Part shown: positions 34,954-43,542 of the stretch, piece after piece
Layout of the letters: every line of letters starts with the position of its first letter
How positions within the stretch are numbered: position 1 is the first letter of the stretch
Origin: Mesorhizobium atlanticum
Lineage (GTDB): Bacteria > Pseudomonadota > Alphaproteobacteria > Rhizobiales > Rhizobiaceae
Direction of reading: 5' to 3'
Assembly: GCF_003289965.1 (NCBI RefSeq)
Contig: NZ_QMBQ01000011.1
Coordinates: forward strand, 124,001-188,000
Length of the DNA: 64,000 nt
Notes under the pieces: generated by a model
Seen by the model: the letters and a program-made list of their open reading frames with translations, nothing else
Databases searched by the model: none
What the model was told of the DNA's origin: nothing
Translations under genes and position numbers: made by a program

Positions 34954-35544
34954 ATGTGCAACGACTTTGAGCAGCATATCGCCTGGGCCGAATATTGCCG
35001 GATGATGGAGTCGCTGGCACTGAAGATCCCGACCCATCAAACCGAGCTCGATCTTCCCCAAGCTGACGATATCCGCATCAACGACCCGGGCCAATCATCC
35101 GCGCTGCCGGCGGCGAGGTTGAACTGGCGTCGATGACGTTTGGCTTTCCCCCTTCTGGACCGAAGGGAGGGCCGGTGTTCAACTTCCGGTCGGGAGGCCG
35201 CCGTTTCGCTGACAGCAAACGGTGCCTTGTGCCGGCATCGGCGTTTTTCGAATTCACGGGCACTAAGTACCCGAAGGCCAAACACCGCTTCACGCTGAAC
35301 GGCGCTCCGTTCTTGGCCATTGCCGGGCTCTGGCGATAGGCGACAGGCAACAAGCCGCCCAGCTTCACAATGCTGACGACCGATCCGGGGCCGGATGTCG
35401 CGCCGTTTCACAATCGGCAGGTGGGTCCTTCAGCCTGAGAATTGGAGGGCTTGGCTCGATCTGTCGAGACCGGAGAGCGAGTTGTTGCGAGCCTTGCCGG
35501 CGGGATCGTTGTCCGTCGAAACGGTGCGGCCAGAGCGCGCCTGA
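34954..35544 (+). pseudogene. SRAP/YedK-like peptidase pseudogene
   Basis: The start MCNDFEQHIAWAEYCRMMES has the catalytic Cys2 of SOS response-associated peptidases, which cross-link to abasic sites. The frame is lost near 35090 (after DDIRIND) and resumes one frame over as IIRAAGGEVELASMTFGFPP, then CLVPASAFFEFTGTKYPKAK. A TAG at 35338-35340 interrupts LWR-ATGNKPPSFTMLTTDP, and after FHNRQV a further shift leads to LQPENWRAWLDLSRPESELL with the end at 35544. At least two shifts and one stop: clearly dead, but each step is recent-looking. Confidence 0.88.
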
Positions 35545-35724
35545 GTTCGGTCGCTCAATGCATCACGCTGAGCGGACCAACGCCCAAAACGCGCTGATAG
35601 GCGCCATTGTGGTCTACCGCCGCTTTTATTGGGATGCGGTGTCTGCCGGCGCCGTCAGGCGGTAGAGCCGATGGATCTCAGACCACGGCAGACATCGGGT
35701 GCAGCGGCCGCACATTGTGCCTAC

Positions 35725-35988
35725 TCACTCCATGTCAGGGACGTCGCCGCTGACAAACAGCGTCTCTGGCGGTCCATAATCCCCAAGCGCCGGATCGGCA
35801 TCACGGCTCCGGGCTATAGCGTCGACGTGCTTGCCTGCTAGTGCTTTGGCAGTCCGAATTGCCCGTTCTTCGCTTTGCTGATCTGCCGGGCCGTACATCG
35901 GAAATAGCTCCCCATCGTCGCCCCGGTCAAATGCGACTACGACGATCAGCTTCGGCTTTTTCTGCTCCGGAAGGACGTGGGTGGTCAT
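35725..35988 (-). CDS. Small rhizobial hypothetical protein
   Basis: 87 residues: MTTHVLPEQKKPKLIVVVAF, then RGDDGELFPMYGPADQQSEE and ending PETLFVSGDVPDME. I recall close relatives in rhizobial genomes but know no function. It looks cytosolic, with a beta-strand-then-helix pattern. Confidence 0.75.
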   Translation of the reverse strand: MTTHVLPEQKKPKLIVVVAFDRGDDGELFPMYGPADQQSEERAIRTAKALAGKHVDAIARSRDADPALGDYGPPETLFVSGDVPDME

Positions 35989-36001
35989 TCAACGACCTTT
36001 C

Positions 36002-36386
36002 TCAGTTGAGCGGCGCCGATCCGGCCTCCAGCGCGTCTATCGCGTCGAGCACCGCTTGGCGCTTTGGCTCGATAGCCTCATCAGGGTGGAAGCCCGCGAG
36101 TGACAGCGACGTGTAGGCAACCGTTACAGCGCTGACGAGTTGCTGCGCTTTCGAGCTATCCGGGATCTCAGCAGTGGCGGCGAGAGCAAGCAAGAAGACC
36201 TATCGTCGTGTCCGATGGCTCTTGGTCTGACGGAAAACCCATATCATCCCATCCCTCAACCGCGAATGAGCCCTCAGCGGCGTCCTCGGCCGCAATGCCG
36301 GCTTGATCCAGCACGGCGCGTGCGGCACAAATTCCACGCTGTTTTTCCTCAGGGGTGGCGCCCCTGGCGTCCATCATAATGTCCAT
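36002..36386 (-). pseudogene. Small hypothetical gene broken by a frameshift
   Basis: The first frame (36168-36386) begins MDIMMDARGATPEEKQRGIC and reads to DQEPSDTTIGLLA, then ends in nonsense at 36168. The second (36002-36193) continues ALAATAEIPDSSKAQQLVSA and EAIEPKRQAVLDAIDALEAG. Joining them within the repeat CTTGCTTGCTC (about 36185-36195) gives one helical protein of about 125 residues. An extra CTTG-type unit in the tandem repeat is a simple cause. Family not recognised. Confidence 0.6.
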
Positions 36387-36490
36387 GACCGGCCTCGCTG
36401 TGGCTGCCTGCTAACAGTGAACAAAATAGGAACACCCGAGTCAAGGGGGACCCCTTGACGACGTAGGATTATGTTCCTCATTTCAGTCAC

Positions 36491-36808
36491 ATGCCGGAAC
36501 AACCCGAGAAGTGGCCGCGAGGCGCGGCGTGGACCCTGACACATGCCCATGACGCGGGGCAGGCGTGCGGCATCCGCTGCGGTAAGTGCAACGTCAAACG
36601 CTTCTACAAGCCGCTCGAACTGCGCGAGGTCATCGGGAACGTCACGATCGACGAGGTTCGGGAAAAGGTGCGCTGTCAGCAATGTGGCAGCCGCGAGTGG
36701 ATGGACGCCGAACTGTTCCACCCGACCGGGGAGCAGGCTCACACGATCCGCTATCGGCGCCTAGTCCAGATCCGATGGGAGAAGCGGGTGATCTGGCGGG
36801 ATGAGTAG
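36491..36808 (+). CDS. Two-CxxC hypothetical protein
   Basis: 105 residues. CGIRCGKCNVKRFYKPLELR and KVRCQQCGSREWMD form two Cys-x2-Cys pairs, a likely zinc ribbon with 35 residues between them. The rest is Trp/Arg-rich (RLVQIRWEKRVIWRDE). No closer assignment; possibly DNA- or RNA-binding. It is divergent from nothing and convergent with the RepB-like gene 3 bases away. Confidence 0.7.
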   Translation: MPEQPEKWPRGAAWTLTHAHDAGQACGIRCGKCNVKRFYKPLELREVIGNVTIDEVREKVRCQQCGSREWMDAELFHPTGEQAHTIRYRRLVQIRWEKRVIWRDE

Positions 36809-36811
36809 ACC

Positions 36812-37633
36812 CTAATTGAAAACAGGTAGCGATAAGCTGTGAAACTCTTCAAAGCGGCCAGGGAAATTGCGTGCCAGATACCGCACCACGCTAGAATTAT
36901 TCATCAGCCGGTCAAAATAGCGGCAGGCGGCGACGAGTTCCAGGCTGGCTGGTCCGCGCCGGTCAAGCGCGCCTAAAAATGCGCCGCTAAGCTTGGCCAA
37001 CTCCTGCTCCATTTCTACCCGCCGGTTTTCGGAAAAACTGGAGAGTTCATGCAGCGGCTGGATATCCTTAACCAGGAGCGACAGAGGTGTGAGGGCGACG
37101 AGCATCTTCACGTAGTTGAGACTGACCGGGCCCCTGGCAATCATCAAGCGCGCAATCTCCATTTGCCTAACGGGGTGCACCAGTCGCAGCAACGCGAAAA
37201 GCCCAGCCGGCCCGGTACAGTCCCTCAGCAGAGCGAGCACCTCCGGGCAGATCTCGCCGGCAGAAGTCGGATTGGCCTCTGCGGAGGCGGGTTGCGATGA
37301 GGTGTGTGCGGGCGGCGAGTCGCTGAATCTCAGCGCCAACGTCTTTGGCATCGCAGCAAGGCCTTCGGATGCCAACAGCGCGCGGAACTGCGGGTCGCCT
37401 GTTATCAGGCGAACCGTCACGGCGATCCTGTTCAGACGCCGCTCCAGTTCTTCCACCTCTTCGACGAAGACACGCTTGCGTCTGCACTCGGCCTCGTAAA
37501 TCCTGAGGAATTCAGGAGTAGAACGGCGCATTTTCGGGCGTAGCTGGTCGGAGGCCAACGCGCCCGCATGCCGGCGGTCACTGTTGAGGAGAAGCTGGTA
37601 GGCAGCTTCGCGTTTCAGCCGCTTTGGCTTCAT
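36812..37633 (-). CDS. RepB C-terminal-domain-like partner of the recombinase
   Basis: 273 residues. The region from about residue 125 (CPEVLALLRDCTGPAGLFAL, then HPVRQMEIARLMIARGPVSL and NYVKMLVALTPLSLLV) resembles the C-terminal domain of plasmid partition protein RepB. There is no ParB box or CTPase domain; the N-terminus is basic and helical (MKPKRLKREAAYQLLLNSDR; ECRRKRVFVEEVEELERRLN). Its start overlaps the recombinase stop by 4 bases, so the two are translationally coupled. It may be an accessory or directionality factor rather than a partition protein (inference). Confidence 0.75.
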   Translation of the reverse strand: MKPKRLKREAAYQLLLNSDRRHAGALASDQLRPKMRRSTPEFLRIYEAECRRKRVFVEEVEELERRLNRIAVTVRLITGDPQFRALLASEGLAAMPKTLALRFSDSPPAHTSSQPASAEANPTSAGEICPEVLALLRDCTGPAGLFALLRLVHPVRQMEIARLMIARGPVSLNYVKMLVALTPLSLLVKDIQPLHELSSFSENRRVEMEQELAKLSGAFLGALDRRGPASLELVAACRYFDRLMNNSSVVRYLARNFPGRFEEFHSLSLPVFN

Positions 37634-39192
37634 GTTGCGCTCGCGATGGCCGCTCGCTCCGCCAACGCAACCAGCGGCATGAATGTAGGAAAGACATAGG
37701 AGTCCAGGCGCGCTCCATTGTGGGCATGCAGATCAACTTTGCCCGCGATCTCACGCGCGGGAGCGATCAAATAGTCTCGAATGGTGAGGTCGCCGGGACT
37801 CATCCGGATCAGGACAAAGATGTCCGGCAGCGGCTGCTGACCAGCCTTCGAAAACCAGCGTGGATAACCGAAGTGGGAAACCCTGCAGCGTGCTATCGCT
37901 ATCGCCACGGTTATCTCCTCGTTGATCCGCACGATGCCCGTATCCACGTCATGGGTCGCAACAGCGCCCCGCTTTTCAACTGCGGCCAGCAAATTCTCAA
38001 TCACCTGCAACCTCACAGTGTCCAGTTGCCGATTAACGCTGAAGTAGCGGAAATTGTTGGGCGCTTGGTATCCGATTAGCTCATATGCCTTGAGGAGAGA
38101 TCCGAACCGCCACCAGTATCGTTGGGCGGGCGGGCAATCGGGCGCGTCCTCAATGATAAAGGTGGATAGCGCACCCCGGCGTGCCAGTAGCGCCTTTAGG
38201 GCGTCCAACATCTCCTGATCGGACATGCGGCGATGGATGATCTTAAGCAAAGCCTGAGCTCGCCTGAATAGCTTGTGGTCAACGATCGGCTCGAGGACGT
38301 TTTCCACCCGAAGCCACTGTTCCGGAGGATTGTAGAACCGATGGCTTTTGAGCTTGGTCGAGCCCCGATTCCAGACGCTATTGCCAATGTAGTTCTCGTT
38401 GGTCAGCAACGAGTGGACAGCTTCCCGCGTCCACGGGCGCCCCAGGTCGGTCAGCACGCCACGCTTGTTGAGCGTTCGGGCGATCTCAAGCTGCGACTTT
38501 TGTGTTCTGACAAAGTGCTTGAAAATCCATCGCACTGTCGCGACCTCTTCGGGCGGCCCGTGGACCAGAACGATGCGATCTGTTTGCAGGTTCTTATACT
38601 CGTAGGACGCCAGGATGCCTTTTGGACGCCCATGTTGATCGACAAGCAGGCGCCGCAGGCCAAACCCCGCTTTGCCGCCCTGTCGAAAACCCATCCGGAT
38701 TAGCCTCGCCTGGCCGACGAAGACTTTCTGCGACAGCATTCTGCTGTGCTCCGCAGCCATGCTACGCTTGATTGCCTTGAGCACATCGGATCCGATGCTG
38801 CCGTCGTTTGCGAACTGTTCGGCGCAGAATTCGATCCGCACTCCTGCCATCTGGCACCGGTACTCGTACGCGGCGCTCTCATCGATGTTCTGGAAGCGCC
38901 CCCATCGGCTGACATCGTACACCACAACGGTCTCGAAATCGGCACTCCCGCTCTCGACGTCGGCTAGCAGTTGCTGAAGGCCGGGGCGCCCTCCGAGGTT
39001 GAGACCACTGCGGCCCGCGTCCTCGTAGGTGGCTACGATGTCGTAGCCCATGATATTCGCATAGTCGCGGATGGCATCCCTCTGGTTTTCGATCGAGTAG
39101 GCTTGGTACTCGGTCGACATGCGCAGATATTGTGCCGCGCGAACCTTCCGCCGCCCTGCAGGAGCGTTGCGGGCCGCTGTAAACTCGTCCAT
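37630..39192 (-). CDS. Large serine recombinase
   Basis: 520 residues. N-terminal resolvase domain with catalytic Ser26 in YLRMSTEYQAYSIENQ and the arginines of YDVSRWGRFQNIDES, followed by a Recombinase domain (GGKAGFGLRRLLVDQHGRPK; GVLTDLGRPWTREAVHSLLT, then NENYIGN). The C-terminal 180 residues lack an obvious zinc ribbon and coiled coil. It is a site-specific recombinase of the integrase/transposase class, possibly belonging to a smaller element nested inside the ICE or mediating cassette exchange. Confidence 0.9.
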   Translation of the reverse strand: MDEFTAARNAPAGRRKVRAAQYLRMSTEYQAYSIENQRDAIRDYANIMGYDIVATYEDAGRSGLNLGGRPGLQQLLADVESGSADFETVVVYDVSRWGRFQNIDESAAYEYRCQMAGVRIEFCAEQFANDGSIGSDVLKAIKRSMAAEHSRMLSQKVFVGQARLIRMGFRQGGKAGFGLRRLLVDQHGRPKGILASYEYKNLQTDRIVLVHGPPEEVATVRWIFKHFVRTQKSQLEIARTLNKRGVLTDLGRPWTREAVHSLLTNENYIGNSVWNRGSTKLKSHRFYNPPEQWLRVENVLEPIVDHKLFRRAQALLKIIHRRMSDQEMLDALKALLARRGALSTFIIEDAPDCPPAQRYWWRFGSLLKAYELIGYQAPNNFRYFSVNRQLDTVRLQVIENLLAAVEKRGAVATHDVDTGIVRINEEITVAIAIARCRVSHFGYPRWFSKAGQQPLPDIFVLIRMSPGDLTIRDYLIAPAREIAGKVDLHAHNGARLDSYVFPTFMPLVALAERAAIASAT

Positions 39193-39258
39193 CGCCTTGC
39201 ACCGTCGTGCCGGCGCTATAAACTAGTGGTCGATGGCAGTGCGGCAAGGGGAAGGCTA

Positions 39259-39519
39259 GTGCGCAAGTACGTCGGGCTGATCCACAAAGAGGACGCCAGC
39301 GATTACGGAGTGTCCTTTCCCGATTTGCCAGGTGTCGTTACGGCTGGCGCAAGTCTTGGCGAGGCGTGCGAGCTCGCCGAACAAGCTCTCGACTTCCACG
39401 TTGAAGGTCTGATCGACGACGGCGAGACTGTTCCTGATCCCACTTCCCTTGAGAAGGTCATGGCCGGCGCCGACGGTCGGGAAATTGCAACCATCATGGT
39501 TCCATTGAGGACCCGCTGA
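39259..39519 (+). CDS. HicB-like antitoxin, orphan and short
   Basis: 86 residues from GTG 39259, preceded by GGGGAAGG. HicB fold: RKYVGLIHKEDASDYGVSFP then DLPGVVTAGASLGEACELAE. It ends at VPLRTR-stop, where complete HicB proteins of this type continue into a ribbon-helix-helix DNA-binding tail (the next codons, KVTG, look like its eroded start). No hicA is beside it. Probably a decayed toxin-antitoxin remnant. Confidence 0.8.
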   Translation: MRKYVGLIHKEDASDYGVSFPDLPGVVTAGASLGEACELAEQALDFHVEGLIDDGETVPDPTSLEKVMAGADGREIATIMVPLRTR

Positions 39520-39704
39520 AAAGTTACTGGCGGGAGAGTTGCCTTTCCCGTTTGGCAACCATGCCGTTCAACTGCCGGGAAACCGTGATTCACTTCGTGA
39601 GCGAGCTCCGCCGCCGTTCCGCCGCAATGCGCCCGCACTTGGGCGAAATCGCCCCTGTTTTCAACCTGTTGTCATTTCCCTGGGGCTTCAGAGGAGTTCT
39701 AGTG

Positions 39705-40025
39705 ATGATCATCAAGAAGGCTATTCTGGCCGTGCTCATGACCGCGGCGCTTGCCGGCTGCGAGACGCAGACCGAAGGCCAGCAGCGGGCCACCACCGGC
39801 GCGCTGATCGGCGGGGCCGGCGGCGCGCTGGTCGGCCAGGCGATCGGCGGCAACACCAAGAGCACCGTGATCGGCGCCGCGAGCGGCGCACTGCTCGGCG
39901 CCGTCGTCGGCTCGGCCACCACCCCGCAGGAGCCGCGCGGCCGCCAGATGTGCCGCTACCAGGACCGCTACGGCCAAATCTACACCGCGCCCTGCGACGA
40001 CCGGTACTACCGCGGCGATTACTGA
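39705..40025 (+). CDS. Glycine-zipper lipoprotein
   Basis: 106 residues from ATG 39705 (or GTG 39702), with GAGGAG at 39691-39696. Lipobox: MTAALAGCETQ. Two glycine-zipper helices follow (GALIGGAGGALVGQAIGG; TVIGAASGALLGAVVGSA), then a Cys-containing tail RQMCRYQDRYGQIYTAPCDD. Similar outer-membrane lipoproteins are common in rhizobia, also on chromosomes; role in envelope integrity is inferred. Confidence 0.9.
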   Translation: MIIKKAILAVLMTAALAGCETQTEGQQRATTGALIGGAGGALVGQAIGGNTKSTVIGAASGALLGAVVGSATTPQEPRGRQMCRYQDRYGQIYTAPCDDRYYRGDY

Positions 40026-40220
40026 TCGTGTCGGGTCTTCCTTCTCCCCGTTAACGGCTCTCGTTACGGGGAGAAGGTGCCCTCCCTTTCCCGCCGGCCA
40101 GGGAACCGTTGTGGACGCATACCAGTAGCGTGCGCCGCAAAAGGTTCTTGTGCGACGCAGCAATCAATGCGTAGATGGATTTGGGCGACGCTGGCGGGTT
40201 CGGGATAACCGGAGATCGGT

Positions 40221-41318
40221 TTGAGACCTGAGACAACCCACTTCGACGCCTTGCACGGCTTACGAGGCATCGCCGCTGTTCCAGTGATGCTTGGTCATTT
40301 CAGCGAGCTTACGGCGCAGCATCTTGACCTGGCACCGTCGGGCTTTCTTGCCGTCGACCTGTTTTTCCTGCTGAGCGGCTTCGTGATTGCCCATGCCTAT
40401 GACGAGAAATTCCGAACTGGGATGTCTTTCTGGCAATTCGCGGAGGCCCGGATCATCAGGCTTTACCCGCTATATTTCGCGGCCATTGGTGTCTTCATGG
40501 TCGGCGTGGGCGCGGTCGTCGCAACGCAGGGTCTAAGCTCCTACTCGCGGCTGGATTTGCTTGCGAGCCTTGGGTTCTCTCTCCTTTTCCTCCCCACGCC
40601 GCCGTCGCTCTCCATTGGCCCAGATGTGCTTTTTCCGCTGAACGGTCCGGCTTGGTCGCTCTTCTATGAACTGGTCGCCAACGCAGTCTTCGCCGCGCTG
40701 GCCCTGAAGCTTGCTCGCCGCTCGCTGGCCGCCATCTTCAGCCTTGGTTTCCTGGCGCTGGCGCTCATGGCCTGGCACGGCGTCATCCTGGGCGGCGGCG
40801 CCCATTGGGACGGAACGATCGCGGCTCCCGCCCGGATCACCTTTTCCTTCTTCCTCGGCGTTTATCTGCGACGATATGCGACCGGGGTCAGCCGAGACGG
40901 CAATCTTTACATGCCGGTCCTGCTTGCGCTTTGCGCGGGACTGATGATCTTCCGCCCTGCCGCAAATGCGCAATTGTACGATCTGGCGATCATAGTGCTG
41001 GTCTGGCCCTGGCTTGTTCTGTTGGCCTCCCGCTTGCGGCTATCGGGCTTCTGGCGCGCGTTCGCCCTGTTCTCCGGCAATATCTCCTACGCCATCTATG
41101 CGCTTCACACGCCGCTGATCAGGATCGTGAACATCCTGGACGAATCCCTCACCGGAACCCCGTGGAACCAGCACGGCCTGCCATTCGTCGTGGGAACATC
41201 CATCTTCGTCATCGCTGTCGCGGCTTTCGCGCATTATGTCTACGACACAAATGCCCGAACCCTGCTGCGGCATATGCTTTCGCTGCGGCGCGCACGCGAG
41301 GAGGTGACGCAGTTCTAG
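40221..41318 (+). CDS. Acyltransferase 3 family membrane protein (OafA-like)
   Basis: 365 residues, about ten membrane helices. The opening FDALHGLRGIAAVPVMLGHF contains the RG and His of the acyltransferase 3 active site, and FFLLSGFVIAHAYDEKFRTG is the second signature. These enzymes add acetyl groups to O-antigen, exopolysaccharide or lipochito-oligosaccharide. TTG start with GGAG 8 bases upstream. It is convergent with the second acyltransferase. Confidence 0.92.
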   Translation: MRPETTHFDALHGLRGIAAVPVMLGHFSELTAQHLDLAPSGFLAVDLFFLLSGFVIAHAYDEKFRTGMSFWQFAEARIIRLYPLYFAAIGVFMVGVGAVVATQGLSSYSRLDLLASLGFSLLFLPTPPSLSIGPDVLFPLNGPAWSLFYELVANAVFAALALKLARRSLAAIFSLGFLALALMAWHGVILGGGAHWDGTIAAPARITFSFFLGVYLRRYATGVSRDGNLYMPVLLALCAGLMIFRPAANAQLYDLAIIVLVWPWLVLLASRLRLSGFWRAFALFSGNISYAIYALHTPLIRIVNILDESLTGTPWNQHGLPFVVGTSIFVIAVAAFAHYVYDTNARTLLRHMLSLRRAREEVTQF

Positions 41319-41375
41319 ACTAGCCGGGGCCTGCCGAACATGACGGCGGGCCGGCGATGGCGGCTTTGATTGCTG

Positions 41376-42563
41376 CTATTCGGCGGGACTTGGCTCAAGC
41401 GCCGGCTTCTTACGTGCAAACCCGCGCAACACCAGGCGGCCGAGTTGCTGCCCGGGCATCTCGATGAGCCTGTAGGTCACGAAGGACAGAAGACAAACCG
41501 CGGGCAGCACGATCGCCAGCACGATGGCGAAGCGCAGCGGTGCGCCGAGGCCGTCGCCATAACGGGTAATTACGAAGGCCGCGACAGGCTGCAGAACCAG
41601 AAGGTGGATCAGATAGATGCTGTAGGACAGTTCGCCCAGCACATGAAAGATGCCTCCGCCCAATGCGACGGCGACTTTCCGCGTCACGACGCCGGCAGTG
41701 CCGGGCAGCATCCGATAGAGGACTAGGGCAAAGAACCCAAGCACCAGCGCTTCGCGTATCAGGAACTTCGAAAGGCCGTGGCCGTCGCCGAAGGGGATCG
41801 CCGCGAGCGCCATGGCCAAGGCCAGATGCAGCAGCGGTCGGGGTTGGCTCTGCCCCAGGACGCCCGCCAGAAGCATGCCGCACAGGAAAACCTGGATCTT
41901 TAGCGGCAGGAAGGACGGCATAGGGAAATGGACAGACATTGACTTCAGGACCGCCACCGCCAGGGCGCCGAGCGCCGCTATGACGATCGCGCTCCAGAGC
42001 CAGCCGAAACGGCGCACAGCAAGCATCAGCGCCGGGAACACCGCATAGAACTGCATTTCCAGCCCGAGGCTCCAGTCGGGCAGCGGCGTCCGGTAGGCGA
42101 AGTTCGGGGAAAGGCCGAACAGGAATGTCAGATGGGCGAAAATGTTCTTCAGGCTGCTGTCGAGGTAGCGCTCGGGCGCCTGCGGCACACGACCCACGAA
42201 TGCGTCGATGACTGTCCGCGACTCATAAACATACGGGCCGAGGGCCAGTGCGAAGAACAGCATGACGTAGAACAGCGGCGCGATGCGGAAATAACGCCGC
42301 GTCCAGAATTTGAGCCAGGTTTCAGGCCTTTGCCAGGGCTCCTTGTCCCGGCGCAGCTGATAGTGGAACACCATCAGGAAGCCGGAAAGCATGATGAAGA
42401 GATCGACGCCCAGCGCAGGGTCGCCTAGCACCGGAAGATGCCAGCCGGTCAGGAGCAGGCAGTGGCCGACCAGCACCCACAATGCGGCGGCGGCGCGAAG
42501 GCCATCCAGGCATTCGATGCGCGATGACTCGGTAAGGCGACTATTCATGCTGCATTGCAGCAT
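41376..42563 (-). CDS. Acyltransferase 3 family membrane protein
   Basis: 395 residues with ten or more helices. Signatures: IECLDGLRAAAALWVLVGHC and LFIMLSGFLMVFHYQLRRDK; SYSIYLIHLLVLQPVAAFVI near the end. Different subfamily from its convergent neighbour (larger loop, PDWSLGLEMQFYAVFPALML). An ATG five codons in (42548) is the more usual start. Likely surface polysaccharide acetylation; no nod box was seen, so a Nod-factor role is unsupported. Confidence 0.92.
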   Translation of the reverse strand: MLQCSMNSRLTESSRIECLDGLRAAAALWVLVGHCLLLTGWHLPVLGDPALGVDLFIMLSGFLMVFHYQLRRDKEPWQRPETWLKFWTRRYFRIAPLFYVMLFFALALGPYVYESRTVIDAFVGRVPQAPERYLDSSLKNIFAHLTFLFGLSPNFAYRTPLPDWSLGLEMQFYAVFPALMLAVRRFGWLWSAIVIAALGALAVAVLKSMSVHFPMPSFLPLKIQVFLCGMLLAGVLGQSQPRPLLHLALAMALAAIPFGDGHGLSKFLIREALVLGFFALVLYRMLPGTAGVVTRKVAVALGGGIFHVLGELSYSIYLIHLLVLQPVAAFVITRYGDGLGAPLRFAIVLAIVLPAVCLLSFVTYRLIEMPGQQLGRLVLRGFARKKPALEPSPAE

Positions 42564-43022
42564 GGCGAGCGAGCTCCGAATGTCAACCCTCGACGGTCCA
42601 CCAGCTGAACCTCGACAGGATCACGTTCCCCAAACACACCGCAGATACAGACCGCGGAAGGATCGCAGCAGTCCGGCGTCCGAATCTGACTCCAGCGGTC
42701 TATGTGCAGCGCTATAGCGGGCGGCTGCCAATATCCATGCCATGATTAAGCCCAGTAGCTAGGCAATGTTGGCAAAGCCCTTCGTGTTTCGTGCACGTGC
42801 GGCAGCAAGGTTTGCGCGAAGGCGCATATCGGCGGCAAGGCGCGGGCTTACGGCCTGTGGCGCAGGATCTCAGCAACGACGAGGAATATCCGCTGGTGGT
42901 TTGGGTCTTTGCAAACGATCCTAGGTCTCTTTGCGCCTTCTGCGCGGCGTCAAATTGCCAATGATCATTGGGAGCTGTTGGGCCCTCGCGGTCCTTGGCA
43001 ATTCTGAGCAGAATTGCCTCGG
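42564..43022. other. Gap without a convincing gene
   Basis: About 460 bases. No frame has a believable start and composition. No repeat of note. Confidence 0.45.
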
Positions 43023-43190
43023 CTATTCGGCGTAGGGATCGATTTCACCGACGATCTCGCTAAGGTCCCCATCATATTCGTCCGCGGGCGCAACGGCGAG
43101 CGAGCCGTCGCCGGCACGGAAGATGACGATGCTGACCATAAGGCTGGTGGCGAGGCTGAAGGCGAAGGCGTTTGCTTCTGCGAGGGACAT
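43023..43190 (-). CDS. Small hypothetical protein
   Basis: 55 residues from ATG 43188-43190 (MSLAEANAFAFSLATSLMVS), preceded by AGGAGCC. It reads as a short helix plus an acidic tail (YDGDLSEIVGEIDPYAE). An upstream in-frame ATG at 43298 adds shadow-like residues. Function unknown. Confidence 0.5.
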   Translation of the reverse strand: MSLAEANAFAFSLATSLMVSIVIFRAGDGSLAVAPADEYDGDLSEIVGEIDPYAE

Positions 43191-43542
43191 CGGTCCGGCT
43201 CCTGGTTGGAAGCGGAGATCCATCCCCGCGTGACAGGTGCCCGATGTGTCCAGCCGAGGGCCGCAATCACCGTGAAGGCGAAGCTGAATCGGCGGCACGC
43301 TTTGCGTAGTCCGACCCTTTACGGGTTGATGGCATCAGGCCTTCGGATGGACCAAGGAATCGCGCTAATGAACGCGAGGATCGGTTCCCCGTTTCGGTTC
43401 CAGGAGCCGGAGAGTCGTGAAGCTAGATGCTAGCCTGTCGCACTCATCGTGGCCGCACTAGCAAGTGCTGCGGCCTGACATGCTCCGGCAACAGCATTGG
43501 CGTGGCGAGCATGTCATTTGTCTCGCCGACAAAGGGAACTGC
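43191..43542. other. Gap without a convincing gene
   Basis: About 350 bases between the small gene and the DUF2493 gene. Only weak, unsupported frames. Confidence 0.4.

Noticed and set aside
40221..42563. Nod-factor modification by the two acyltransferases
   Set aside because: No nod box or nod genes seen; acyltransferase 3 proteins mostly modify surface polysaccharides.
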